Positions 24,884 to 34,217 of a stretch of DNA of 64,000 bases are shown here, piece after piece (within the stretch, counting starts at the first letter, position 1; the number at the start of each line of letters is the position of its first letter). The notes beneath the pieces are model-generated. The model saw nothing but the letters and a program-made list of their open reading frames with translations, did not search any database and was not told the origin of the DNA. The stretch is from JAAXHF01 sp965242605 (lineage in GTDB: Bacteria > Desulfobacterota > Binatia > Bin18), in assembly GCA_965242605.1 (NCBI GenBank), contig CBDESS010000001.1:62001-126000 (forward strand). The letters are read 5' to 3'. The translations under genes were made by a program, and so were the position numbers.

Positions 24884-26329
24884 ATGGGAGGCGTCCGAGG
24901 AACACAGGAGCGGCTGGCCCTGGCAGACATAGAAGACCGACTGCGACGGCTGCGGGGGCGGTGTAACCGCTACACCCTTCAACACCGCGTGTATATGTTT
25001 GGGACGGCCCTGGCCCTGGTTGCCAGCGTCCTGATTGTATGCGCCTATAAGGCAGAGTCTGCCTCGCATATTTTTGCCTGGATCAGTTGGCTGCTCGGCC
25101 TCGGCCTGCTCGGCCTGCTCGGCTTGAGCCTGCGTGTCGGTATCCGGGAGTGGACGGATATCGCCCTCGCCGCCCGCAGAGCCGACCGACGCGCCGGCTT
25201 ACAAGACCGCGTGTCAACCCTGGCCGCCCAACTCCAGGCCGGCGTGGTCGGCAAAGAACCGTCCTCCCGGCTGTGGCCGCATCTGCTGGCCGATAACACA
25301 GCCCGGCTGTCCGAGTGGGAAATACCACAGGTCGCCCCGGGCCGGATTCCGTGGACCATCCTGCCCCTCTTGGCCGCGCTTGGCGTGTTGAGCCTGACCG
25401 CCCTGATTCCGTCTTTATCTTCCAGGCAGCAGGCCGACCCGTTCAGCCCGGCCAGCATGCGGCATCTGGCCCAGAATTTGCCCGAACGGATGACAAAGCT
25501 GCTTGACGAAAAAATGTCGCTTATGCCGCCGGCGTCCGAAAACTGGGGCAAGAGCAGTATGTTCTCGCCCCAGGACACGCCCACGGCGACCAACGATCAA
25601 GAGGCCATCCCCAGGGCGGCCAGTGACGGCACGGCCAACCCGGCCCTGCAAACCCTGGCCTCGCTGTCGGAGAAACTCCAGCAGTCGATTCGAGAGACCC
25701 TGCACGGCTTGTCGATTCCACCCAGGCCAGAGCCGTCCGACGAGCCTGTTGCGCCCCCTCTCCCGGAGCGGAATCTCGACGATCTGCGGCTGGCCAACAC
25801 GCCCAAGGACGAGGCCGACTTTTCGGTTCAGGGCACGGACATGCCGCAGGGCGGCCGCACGCGTGAAGCAACCGGGGCAGACGGTCCGGCCATGTCCAGC
25901 CAGGCCGGTCCCGGAGCCCGGGCACCGGCCCAGGGCAGCGGCTTGCTACAGCTCAGCCAAGCGCGCCTGGGCCGGAAAAACACGCCCGGCAGCTTTCAGC
26001 CACAGACCCCGCAAATGCCGGGCAGCGGCGGCAGCACGGGTGGGGCGGGTACGGGTGCCGGCAGCGGAACAGACCCAAATCTGTTCGGCAACCGGCCTAC
26101 CCTGGGCAACGATGGGCAGACCTTCCAGTTATCGCTGGACAGCACCTATGAACTCACCCGGGGCGGTGACGGCGAGCCGGTCAAGTACGAGGGTGAACTC
26201 CCACCCAGCAAGTCGCGCCGCAGGCTGAGCCAACAGCAGTCCTTAGACGACGCCATCCGCAAGGCCAAGATTCCGCCCGAGTACGAAGCCATTGTCAAAC
26301 GCCTATTTTCCCGAGGAGAGTCGAGATGA
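24884..26329 (+). CDS. Membrane protein with glycine-rich tail, first gene of a MoxR/vWA operon
   Basis: 481 residues, no family firmly recognised (it recalls DUF4175-like proteins). Two hydrophobic segments lie near the N-terminus (YMFGTALALVASVLIVCAY and WLLGLGLLGLLGLSL), a third near 150-170 (IPWTILPLLAALGVLSL). The rest is presumably extracytoplasmic: a Pro/Ser/Gln-rich region, a Gly-rich run around 360-395, and a basic C-terminal helix. Good site GGGGAGGA before ATG 24884. Its stop overlaps the MoxR gene start by 4 bp (ATGA). Position ahead of moxR and DUF58 genes suggests a structural partner of the vWA membrane complex. Confidence 0.7.
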   Translation: MGGVRGTQERLALADIEDRLRRLRGRCNRYTLQHRVYMFGTALALVASVLIVCAYKAESASHIFAWISWLLGLGLLGLLGLSLRVGIREWTDIALAARRADRRAGLQDRVSTLAAQLQAGVVGKEPSSRLWPHLLADNTARLSEWEIPQVAPGRIPWTILPLLAALGVLSLTALIPSLSSRQQADPFSPASMRHLAQNLPERMTKLLDEKMSLMPPASENWGKSSMFSPQDTPTATNDQEAIPRAASDGTANPALQTLASLSEKLQQSIRETLHGLSIPPRPEPSDEPVAPPLPERNLDDLRLANTPKDEADFSVQGTDMPQGGRTREATGADGPAMSSQAGPGARAPAQGSGLLQLSQARLGRKNTPGSFQPQTPQMPGSGGSTGGAGTGAGSGTDPNLFGNRPTLGNDGQTFQLSLDSTYELTRGGDGEPVKYEGELPPSKSRRRLSQQQSLDDAIRKAKIPPEYEAIVKRLFSRGESR

Positions 26330-27396
26330 GCGAAACGTTGAGCCAACCCGCGAGGGAAGTTCCCGCGGCCGGCCTCGTTGCTGAGTTCCAGGAAACGTTT
26401 CGTCGCATCCAGTCAGAGGTGGCTCGGATCGTTGTTGGCCATGACGAGCTGATTGAAAACATCTTGATCGCCTTTTTTGCCGGCGGCCATGTCCTGATTG
26501 AGGGGGTGCCGGGAACGGGCAAGACGCTGATCGTCCGCTCGCTGGCCGAAGCGCTGAACCTCAGCTTCAGCCGGATTCAGTTTACGGTTGACCTGATGCC
26601 GGCCGACATCACTGGCACGCGCATGGTGATGGACAGCGAGGACGGCCGGCGCGACTTTACCTTTGTCCCCGGACCGATCTTCTCCCAGGTCCTGCTGGCC
26701 GACGAGATCAACCGCTCCACCCCCAAAACCCAAGCCGCGCTGCTTGAAGCAATGGCCGAACTCCAGGTAACGGTGGCCGGCACCACCCACCGCTTGGCAC
26801 CGCCCTTTTTTGTCCTGGCGACGCTCAACCCAATCGAGATGGAGGGCACTTATCCGCTGCCGGAAGCCCAGTTGGACCGTTTTTTCTTCAAGGTTCGCCT
26901 GCGTTACCCGACCCACCAGGAAGTCCAGCGTATTATTGGCTTGACCACAACGACCGAACTGCCCAAGATTCAGCCGGTTTTTGAGCAGGACGCGGCCGCG
27001 GGAAAAATCATGGCGCTGCGCCATCTGGTGCGTGAGGTCATTGTCGCTCCGCACATAGAGGAGTATATCGCGGCCCTGATTCATGCCACCATTCCGGCCG
27101 AAGCGAACTATATGAGCCCCGAGGATAAGGCCACAGTCACGCTGCCCAAAGACGACGAGATCAACCGCTACGTCTCATTTGGTTCAAGCCCACGCGGTGG
27201 CCAGACCCTGATGCTGGGGGCAAAAGTCGTAGCTCTGCTGAACGGCCGGGCCAATGTCAGCTACGACGATGTGAACCGGGTTGCCGGCCCGACGCTCAAC
27301 CATCGCCTAGTGCTCAATTTTGCGGCTGAGGCGGATAACGTTGATCCCAATAGCCTGATTGAGCGCATCCTCAACAGCGCGCGTAAACTCCAATAG
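26326..27396 (+). CDS. MoxR-family AAA+ ATPase
   Basis: 356 residues. Walker A GVPGTGKT at 60-67, Walker B with Asp126-Glu127 in LLADEINR, sensor region LATLNPIEMEGTYPLPEAQ, and the arginine finger LDRFFFKVRL. MoxR ATPases act as chaperone-like partners of vWA proteins, assembling or activating envelope or metal-enzyme complexes. Encoded just before a DUF58 and two BatA-like genes, the standard MoxR-DUF58-vWA order. The start overlaps the previous stop. Confidence 0.95.
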   Translation: MSETLSQPAREVPAAGLVAEFQETFRRIQSEVARIVVGHDELIENILIAFFAGGHVLIEGVPGTGKTLIVRSLAEALNLSFSRIQFTVDLMPADITGTRMVMDSEDGRRDFTFVPGPIFSQVLLADEINRSTPKTQAALLEAMAELQVTVAGTTHRLAPPFFVLATLNPIEMEGTYPLPEAQLDRFFFKVRLRYPTHQEVQRIIGLTTTTELPKIQPVFEQDAAAGKIMALRHLVREVIVAPHIEEYIAALIHATIPAEANYMSPEDKATVTLPKDDEINRYVSFGSSPRGGQTLMLGAKVVALLNGRANVSYDDVNRVAGPTLNHRLVLNFAAEADNVDPNSLIERILNSARKLQ

Positions 27397-27409
27397 AGCG
27401 GATTCGACC

Positions 27410-28318
27410 GTGGCCAGCCTCGATTCCGCTTTTTTTAAGACCCTGAATCGGTTTCATATTCGCGTCCGAACGGCGCACGGCAACCGTCCCGGTGAAACCC
27501 CGATTCCCCGCACTGGCCAAGCCTCGGGTATCGAGTTTGAATCCTTCAAAGAATACTCGCCCGGGGACGATTTTCGGCATCTGGACTGGAACGCCCTAGG
27601 CCGGCTCGATCAACTCATAGTCCGAACCTTTACCGCCGAACGCGAGATTCCGTTCCACCTCTTCCTCGATACCAGCGCCTCAATGGGTGTGCCGGCCGTG
27701 GATGAGAAATTCAGGTTTGCGCTAGAGGTGATGTCAGCCCTTGGCTATGTCGTACTGGCCAGCAATAACACCCTGCGGTTAATTGCCCTGACCGTTGCCG
27801 ACAAGCACACCCCTCCTTTTCGGGCCACCCCGTTTCTGCGCCACCGCAATCGGTTTTTCCGCGTCGCGCCGTTTCTGGACAGCCTGTCCGCGGCCGGCAA
27901 GACCTGTCTGCGAGAATCCATCCGGGCCTATATTGGTCAAACCCTGGAGCCCGGGGTAGCGATTATCATCTCGGATTTCATGACGCCGGCCACCCACTAC
28001 CAAGAGTCCCTGGCTTTTCTCAAAGCGCGCGGCTATGAGGTCAAAGTGATCCATGTCTTGGGTGCCGGCGAACTGGAACCCAGACGGCTCTTTCGACGCG
28101 GCAAACTGTACGACGTTGAAGACGGGACCGAGCGCTGGATTACCCTCAGCGAGGCCAATCTGCGCCGCTACCAGGAACTCCTCCAGGCCCACCTCAGCGC
28201 CGTGCGCGACTTTTGTCACCGGCACCAGATGCTGTATAGCCAGGTAGCGACACACCAGACAGTGCCGAGCGTGGTCAGCCAGGAATTCACCCGGACCGGA
28301 CTGCTGGCCCTGCGCTAG
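27410..28318 (+). CDS. DUF58 domain protein (vWA-like)
   Basis: 302 residues from GTG 27410. The DUF58 signature is clear: FKEYSPGDDFRHLDWNALGR, then FTAEREIPFHLFLDTSASM with a MIDAS-type DTSAS at 87-91. The rest folds as a vWA-like domain (VAIIISDFMTPATHY). DUF58 proteins are encoded next to MoxR ATPases and are thought to be their substrates or partners. GTG is chosen because it is the first start near the DUF58 N-terminus; the frame continues upstream into the moxR end. Confidence 0.9.
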   Translation: MASLDSAFFKTLNRFHIRVRTAHGNRPGETPIPRTGQASGIEFESFKEYSPGDDFRHLDWNALGRLDQLIVRTFTAEREIPFHLFLDTSASMGVPAVDEKFRFALEVMSALGYVVLASNNTLRLIALTVADKHTPPFRATPFLRHRNRFFRVAPFLDSLSAAGKTCLRESIRAYIGQTLEPGVAIIISDFMTPATHYQESLAFLKARGYEVKVIHVLGAGELEPRRLFRRGKLYDVEDGTERWITLSEANLRRYQELLQAHLSAVRDFCHRHQMLYSQVATHQTVPSVVSQEFTRTGLLALR

Positions 28319-28342
28319 GACAGTCGGCCAAGGACGCCTGTC

Positions 28343-30229
28343 ATGGGTATCTTAAATCCCGCCGCCCTGCCGCTTTTTTCCCTGTTGGGTATTCTGGTCC
28401 TGGTCTACCTGCGGGAGCGCTGGCGGAAACGGGTCGAGGTGCCCAGCCTGATGTTCTGGCGCGAAATCAGGAAGGATACCGTCCGTGTTCGGCGATTTCT
28501 TCCGAGCCTGCTGTTTCTGATTCAAGCCCTGTTGCTGCTCCTGCTGCTGAGCGGCCTGCTGCACCCCTACCGTTCCCAGACAGTCACCGAGGTCCAGGGC
28601 AACCGATACATTCTGGTCTTTGACGTGTCAGCCAGCATGCAGGTCCGCGAGGGCAATACCCAGCGCTTCAGCTTGGCCCGCGAGCAGGCCACCCAGGTCG
28701 TGCGTTCCCTCGGACCGCTGGACGAAGTGATGCTGATCAGCGTGGCAGCCCGCCCCCGGGTGGTCAGCGGCTTCACCACCGATCACCGGGTCTTTCTGCA
28801 CCTGCTTGAAGCGTTGCGGCCCGAAGACAGCACAACCAATCTCGACCTGGGGGTTGAGCTGGCCTTGGCCCAGCGTGACCGAACTGGACATCGGGCCAGC
28901 GTCCATGTCTTTACCGACATGCCGCAGACCCAGCTCAGCCTGTCCCACGATCAGCCGACGAATCTGGTATATCATCAGGTCGGTCGCAACGATGATAATA
29001 TCGCGCTGGCCGCGCTCAACCTGCACCAAAATCCGTTCCAGCACTACTCGCAGGCCCGCGCCTATATTTTGGTCCGCAATTACTCCTCGCGCACCAAGCG
29101 CGGCACTCTGACGGTCCACCTGAACGAGCGCCAGATCTTTCGCCGGGCGTTCAGCCTGCCGTCCCGAGAAACCGCGTCTTTTTCGGTCGGCGATTTTCCC
29201 GAGGCCGGCCGACTCGTCGCCCGGCTCAGCCCCGACGATGGCCTGACGGTTGACAACAAAGCCCTGGCCTGGGTGGCCCAGGGTCGTGAGCACCGCCTCG
29301 TCCTGGTCTCGGCCACCGCCAGCCTGCGCCGCGAGCTGCAACGGGTCAGCCGCTCAATTCCGAACCTCAGCCTCGCCGCAGTCACGCCGGAGGAGTTTCC
29401 CGCCCTCAGCCTGGACGCCCAGGATATCGTCCTGTTTCACCAGTTTGTCCCCAGCCCGGCGGTTGCCGCCAACAGTTTGTATGTCTTCCCTCCCCTGGAC
29501 AATCCGCTCTTTCCGGTCGTTGCCGAAGCAGAAGACCTGAGCATTCTGGACTGGCGCGCAAGCCACCAGATCCTGCACAATCTCCAGTATGTTGATGCCC
29601 TGCCGCTCAAGAAAGCCCGCGTGCTGGCCCTGCCGTCGTGGGCCCAGGTCTTGATCTCGTCGCGGACTGCCAGCGGCGAAGTGCCGCTGGCGCTGACTGG
29701 CGAAAAAGACGGCTACCGGGTGGTGTGCTTGGCCTTTGACCTGGTCCGGGGGAATCTGACCGACTCCGATAATCTGAGCCTGCTGCTCCTTTTTCTGAAC
29801 GCGGTACGTTGGTTGCTGCCGCCAGACCCCAGCATACCGGCCCTGACCACGCCCGGTGAGACCCTCTTTGTACCGGCCTCTGTTGCGCTTGAAACGCTTG
29901 AACTGACCCTGCCCAGCGGCGAAACGCGACCGGTCGAAGCCACCGCAATTGAGATTCCACATGTGGGTACCTATCGGCTGCAAAACGGCGACTACCAGGC
30001 CAGGTGGTACGCCAACCTGTTCGACGAAATTGAGTCGGACATCGGACGACACGCTCAACCCGAGCAGGGTTCAGAGACGGTTTCGGTAGTCCTGGAGACC
30101 CCCCATGCTCCCCAAGAGCTCAGTCACACGGTACCGATTGAGTTTGGCCAACTGCTGTATTACGCCGCGGCAGCACTGCTGTTTGTGGAATGGCTGTACG
30201 CGCTGTGGTGCTATGCGAGGGCACGATGA
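28343..30229 (+). CDS. BatA-like vWA membrane protein
   Basis: 628 residues. The N-terminus MGILNPAALPLFSLLGILVL is the aerotolerance/BatA N-terminal region with two hydrophobic helices (the second FLPSLLFLIQALLLLLLLSG). A vWA domain follows with MIDAS motif DVSAS at 94-98. A long beta-rich extracytoplasmic stretch (YILVRNYSSRTKRGTLTVHL) precedes a C-terminal helix (LLYYAAAALLFVEWLYALWC). Likely a membrane-tethered metal-dependent adhesion module regulated by the MoxR ATPase. The stop overlaps the next start (ATGA). Confidence 0.88.
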   Translation: MGILNPAALPLFSLLGILVLVYLRERWRKRVEVPSLMFWREIRKDTVRVRRFLPSLLFLIQALLLLLLLSGLLHPYRSQTVTEVQGNRYILVFDVSASMQVREGNTQRFSLAREQATQVVRSLGPLDEVMLISVAARPRVVSGFTTDHRVFLHLLEALRPEDSTTNLDLGVELALAQRDRTGHRASVHVFTDMPQTQLSLSHDQPTNLVYHQVGRNDDNIALAALNLHQNPFQHYSQARAYILVRNYSSRTKRGTLTVHLNERQIFRRAFSLPSRETASFSVGDFPEAGRLVARLSPDDGLTVDNKALAWVAQGREHRLVLVSATASLRRELQRVSRSIPNLSLAAVTPEEFPALSLDAQDIVLFHQFVPSPAVAANSLYVFPPLDNPLFPVVAEAEDLSILDWRASHQILHNLQYVDALPLKKARVLALPSWAQVLISSRTASGEVPLALTGEKDGYRVVCLAFDLVRGNLTDSDNLSLLLLFLNAVRWLLPPDPSIPALTTPGETLFVPASVALETLELTLPSGETRPVEATAIEIPHVGTYRLQNGDYQARWYANLFDEIESDIGRHAQPEQGSETVSVVLETPHAPQELSHTVPIEFGQLLYYAAAALLFVEWLYALWCYARAR

Positions 30230-32889
30230 GCTACAATATTTTTGGACGCAGCTATGTCTTCCTTGACCCGAGCTGGTTCTGGCTGTTAACCCTCGTCCCG
30301 CTGCTATGGCTGCCGCTCTTCTGGCAGCGCGGCCGGGGCGTGTTATTCAGTGCCGTTGTCCTCCGCACCCTGGCCGCGGTCGCCCTGGTCGCCGCCCTGG
30401 CCGGCTTCAACCTCCAGACCACCCTGCCCGAGCACACACTCGCCCTTGTGGCGGCACTCGATACGTCCGACAGCATCTCGCCGGAGGGCCGCCGGTGGAC
30501 GAACGACTACTTGGCCCAGCTCCGCGGCTATCTGACCGCCGAAGACGAGTTTGCTGCACTGGCGTTTGCCACCGACACCACCCTGCTCGTCCCGCCCGGG
30601 CCACCGACCTCGGTCAGTGTAGCGGTTGACCCAAACGAGGCCCGCACCGGCGGCGGGACCAACATTGCCGAAGCCCTGGAGCGGGTGTTTGCCCTCTACC
30701 CCGAACAGGCCCAAAAGCGCCTGCTGCTGCTGACCGACGGCAATGAGACGACCGGTTCAGCCCGCCAGCATTTAGCCCTGGCGCGTCAAATGGGGGTGCG
30801 TATTTTTCCGGCCATCCCGCCCTCGGGGCAACAGCCCGAAATCTCCCTGGAGAAATTCGTCACCCCGCCTCTGGTGCGCGAGGGCAGCGTGTTTACCCTG
30901 CGTTTAGTGGTCCGCAACGGGAATACGCAGGCGGTTGAGGGCCGGGTAATGCTCCACGCCAACAGGGATCAGCTGACCAGCCAGTCGGTGCAGCTCGGGC
31001 CAGGCCTGTCGGTTTTTGAAGTCCCGGCCCAGATCATGCAGCCCGGCAACTATCTGCTGCGGGCCGAGATCAAGGCCGAGCCGGATACCGTGGCCGGCAA
31101 TAACCGCCAACACGCCACCCTGGCTGTCTCGGGCAAGGTGCGCTCCCTAGTCATTACCGACAACCCGCATACCCACCTCGCCCGCGCCCTTCAACTCAAG
31201 GAAGTCGATATTGAGTTTCGTCGCCCCGAGGGCTTACCGACCAGGCTGTCGGATCTGCTCAATTATCACTGCCTGGTGTTTGACGATATCGGGCGGGGCG
31301 GGATCACCGACCGACAGATGCGCGTTATTGAGCGCTACGTGCACGATTTTGGCGGCGGTTTTCTGATGGCCGGCGGCACCCGCTCTTTTGGCGACCTGGC
31401 CTTTCGAGACACGCCGGTTGAGCGGATTTTACCCATCACCTTCCAGGAGCAACCGCCGCCCAAACCCAAAAATCTCAAAAAGAAACGCATCCCGATTGCG
31501 CTCTTCCTCATCATCGATCGCTCCAACAGCATGGGCTACAACAGCAAAGTCCGGGGGCTGCACGACGGCCAGAAAATGTACTACGCGCAACAGGCGGCCC
31601 TGGCCGTGCTGGGCCAGCTCAAGGATAACGATCTGGCCGGGGCGGTTGCGTTTGATTCAGAAGCCTATGTCCTGTCCACCCTGAAACCCTTGTCCCAGAA
31701 TCGAGGCGAGTTGAACGACAAGATCGAACGCCTCCAGTACGGGGGCGGCACCGACTTTTTCAGAGCCCTGGAGATGGCGGCCGACCAACTGGGGCAGACC
31801 CGCCGGGCGATCCGTCACATTATTCTCCTGACCGACGGAGACACCAACCGTAGCCCCACCGACCATTACCCCTTGGTCAACCTGATTACCCAGCGTCAGA
31901 TTTCGATCACCACGATCCGCATCGGGGCGGACACCGTCAATCTTCGGCTGTTGTCCTACATGTCCGAAAAAACCAAGGGGCGTTTTTATCATGTCTCTGA
32001 TGCGGCAAAGCTCCCCCAGCTGCTGGTCAAAGATACCAAGCAGACCATTGGCGAGGACAACGAGAAAGACGAAGAGGACCAGGACCCCAAAGAGATCCAT
32101 CCCCTGGTCGGGGTCCGTGGCCAGATTCTGCGCGGCTTGAACGGCTTTCCCGATCTTGACGAATACATGCTCACAAACCCCAAGAAAGGGGCAAAGGTCC
32201 AGCTCTACACCGATGCCACAGAAGAACGCGACCCGATTCTGGCCACCTGGCAGTACGGGCTTGGCAAGGTCGTGGCCGTCACCTTTGACCCCAGCGGGAG
32301 CGGGGCGGGCGACTGGATTCGATGGCCGGGTTTCGGCAAATTCTGGTCGCAGGCCGTACGCTGGTCCATGCGAGACGAGACCGCCTGGGAGTATCGGATC
32401 AGTACGTCCCAGCGGCGCAACCGGACCGTGCTGCGGGTTGAGTCGTATGACAGCGACCAGAGCGGCATGTTGCAGGCCCGTCTGCCCCGAGGCACGAGCA
32501 GCGATCTCATCACCCTGATGCCGGTCGCCCCGCGGGTGTATGAGGCAGTCATGGTACGGCGGCACCAGGGAAGTTTTCCGGTCACGATTATCAAGCGCAA
32601 AGGCGGCAAAGTTGTCAACCAGAAAACCCAGACCGTGATGGTGAGCCGGACGGCCGATGCCTCACTCGACGAGTACCGCCAGCAGTACCCCAATCGCGAC
32701 CTGCTCCGCGCCCTGGCCGAGGGCAGCGGCGGCAAGCTCAACCCCAACCCCCAAGAGCTGGTGGCCCAAAAGCGAGAGGGCAAACGCAAGCAGCTCCATT
32801 CGATGGACAACATCATGATTATTGCCGCGGTCTTCCTGCTCCTCGGAGACATCAGCCTGCGCACCCTGTTCGGACCACCAGTCGAATAG
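30226..32889 (+). CDS. Large membrane protein with two vWA domains and a GATase1-like domain
   Basis: 887 residues. N-terminal helices WFWLLTLVPLLWLPLFW and VVLRTLAAVALVAALAGF, then a first vWA with DTSDS at 79-83, then a class I glutamine amidotransferase-like region (VRSLVITDNPHTHLARAL to FGGGFLMAGGTRSFGDLAF), which in this family lacks amidotransferase function, then a second vWA with MIDAS DRSNS in LFLIIDRSNSMGYNSKV. A hydrophobic segment near the C-terminus (IMIIAAVFLLLGDISL) anchors the other end. Two vWA modules in one chain suggest intramolecular or multivalent binding. Start at 30226 overlaps the upstream stop by 4 bp. Confidence 0.88.
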   Translation: MSYNIFGRSYVFLDPSWFWLLTLVPLLWLPLFWQRGRGVLFSAVVLRTLAAVALVAALAGFNLQTTLPEHTLALVAALDTSDSISPEGRRWTNDYLAQLRGYLTAEDEFAALAFATDTTLLVPPGPPTSVSVAVDPNEARTGGGTNIAEALERVFALYPEQAQKRLLLLTDGNETTGSARQHLALARQMGVRIFPAIPPSGQQPEISLEKFVTPPLVREGSVFTLRLVVRNGNTQAVEGRVMLHANRDQLTSQSVQLGPGLSVFEVPAQIMQPGNYLLRAEIKAEPDTVAGNNRQHATLAVSGKVRSLVITDNPHTHLARALQLKEVDIEFRRPEGLPTRLSDLLNYHCLVFDDIGRGGITDRQMRVIERYVHDFGGGFLMAGGTRSFGDLAFRDTPVERILPITFQEQPPPKPKNLKKKRIPIALFLIIDRSNSMGYNSKVRGLHDGQKMYYAQQAALAVLGQLKDNDLAGAVAFDSEAYVLSTLKPLSQNRGELNDKIERLQYGGGTDFFRALEMAADQLGQTRRAIRHIILLTDGDTNRSPTDHYPLVNLITQRQISITTIRIGADTVNLRLLSYMSEKTKGRFYHVSDAAKLPQLLVKDTKQTIGEDNEKDEEDQDPKEIHPLVGVRGQILRGLNGFPDLDEYMLTNPKKGAKVQLYTDATEERDPILATWQYGLGKVVAVTFDPSGSGAGDWIRWPGFGKFWSQAVRWSMRDETAWEYRISTSQRRNRTVLRVESYDSDQSGMLQARLPRGTSSDLITLMPVAPRVYEAVMVRRHQGSFPVTIIKRKGGKVVNQKTQTVMVSRTADASLDEYRQQYPNRDLLRALAEGSGGKLNPNPQELVAQKREGKRKQLHSMDNIMIIAAVFLLLGDISLRTLFGPPVE

Positions 32890-32925
32890 CCGGCACGCAT
32901 CACCAAGAGGATCAAGCAACACAAT

Positions 32926-33231
32926 ATGAAACGTATGTTCCTGGGCTTGGGCTGGTGTCTGACGCTTGGCGCGTGTTCGCTGTGGCCTTTTGGCGCAGAC
33001 AATGCAGACCACCTCATCGGCCGGCGTTACATCGAAGAGAATGTCCGTTCAGAGATGCCGGTCTACGCCAGCCCGCAAGACGTGGAACCCCGAGAGGGGG
33101 AGGTGATCGTCAAGCCGGGCCTGTTCGCCCGCCTGAACCCCTTTGCCGGCTCGGACGACGAGGAAGCGCCCGGCCCACCCCTCGGGACCGAGGACGACGA
33201 CAGCCTCTTCCGCCGTTTCCTACCATTTTAG
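32926..33231 (+). CDS. Small lipoprotein at the end of the vWA operon
   Basis: 101 residues. Signal peptide MKRMFLGLGWCLTLGAC has a lipobox (LTLGA-C). The mature part is acidic (SDDEEAPGP, TEDDDSLF) with no recognised family. It follows the double-vWA gene by 36 bp on the same strand and is probably the last gene of that operon. The restriction-modification remnant begins 12 bp after its stop. Confidence 0.65.
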   Translation: MKRMFLGLGWCLTLGACSLWPFGADNADHLIGRRYIEENVRSEMPVYASPQDVEPREGEVIVKPGLFARLNPFAGSDDEEAPGPPLGTEDDDSLFRRFLPF

Positions 33232-33243
33232 GGGCACCTTGTG

Positions 33244-34217
33244 ATGGTGAGGCTCAGCGACCAGGAGAAGCAGGAGGTCATCCGCTACTTGGAGGCAGAC
33301 CGTCCTTTGCCGGACAAGTACCGCTTCCTGCTGTTTTGGGACAAGCGCGAGGTCGAGTTGGTAAGGAAACCGCCTTCCTTGACCTGATTCTCAAAGCCTA
33401 CCGGGCGGAGCGGGTGGAAAACTTTGCCACCTTCCACGGCAAAAAGGCCGGCCGACTTGTAGCCGTGGGCCCGGTGAACCTGCCCGTCACCCGGCTGTTT
33501 GTGGAAGAGAGCATTCTTGAGTGTCGGAAAAAGCGAATGAGCAAGGTGGATATTCTCGGCTTTGAGTTCGAGATGGGCCTGTTTCCCAACGTACTTGACG
33601 AGGCGGCGGGCAAGGGTATTGACATCGCACCCAAGTACATCCCCGCCGAGGTTTTCGACAAGCGGGCAATAGAGAAAAAGCAGGTCGTCTTTCACGATGT
33701 GTCGTTCATTGAGGTCAGGCCGCATATCAAAGCCGGCAAGAAAACACAGCCGGCCACGGTAGCAATTGAACTGACAGACTTCTCGGTGTTCTACTCGCAG
33801 GACTCAATTGCCAACGCCGAGGCCACGCTAACGGCAAGCGGCAAGGCCGGCAGCAAGATCGTGATTGAACGCGGTCAGATTGTCAGGCTGTCTAAAGACA
33901 GGAACGGCCTTGTCACCCGCGAGCCGCTGACCCGCCATTGGACGGACTGGATTGACTACTGGTCCGTAGACTTTGATTTTGAGAGCAAACGTGAAATCAT
34001 CAGCGTCCAGAATCCTGAAACCGGGGCACTTGAAGAACAGTGGAGCGGAGATTTCATCTTCGAGAACGAGTGGCAGAGCTTCCGCACCAGAAAAGACCGC
34101 CGCCTGGAGTTGACGAGCGTCGCTCACGAATGCCCGCCGGGTCGGCGCAAAATTGCGGTGAAGCTCGTAGACATCTTCGGCAATGACACCATGACCATCG
34201 TGGAGGTAACGGTATGA
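33244..34217 (+). pseudogene. Type III-like DNA methyltransferase (Mod), central domain deleted
   Basis: Two ends of one gene remain. The first 40 codons (33244-33363) give VRLSDQEKQEVIRYLEADRP and FLLFWDKREVELV, the N-terminus I recall for Mod proteins of type III-like systems. That frame ends at TGA 33385. From 33364 the next frame carries the C-terminal part: ILKAYRAERVENFATFHGKK, VDILGFEFEMGLFPNVLDEA, YSQDSIANAEATL, WTDWIDYWSVDFDFES and the terminus VDIFGNDTMTIVEVTV. The whole SAM-binding and DPPY catalytic centre, normally several hundred residues, is missing. The stop overlaps the next ATPase start (ATGA), so the downstream operon join is original. Without the catalytic core it cannot methylate. 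Confidence 0.78.
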
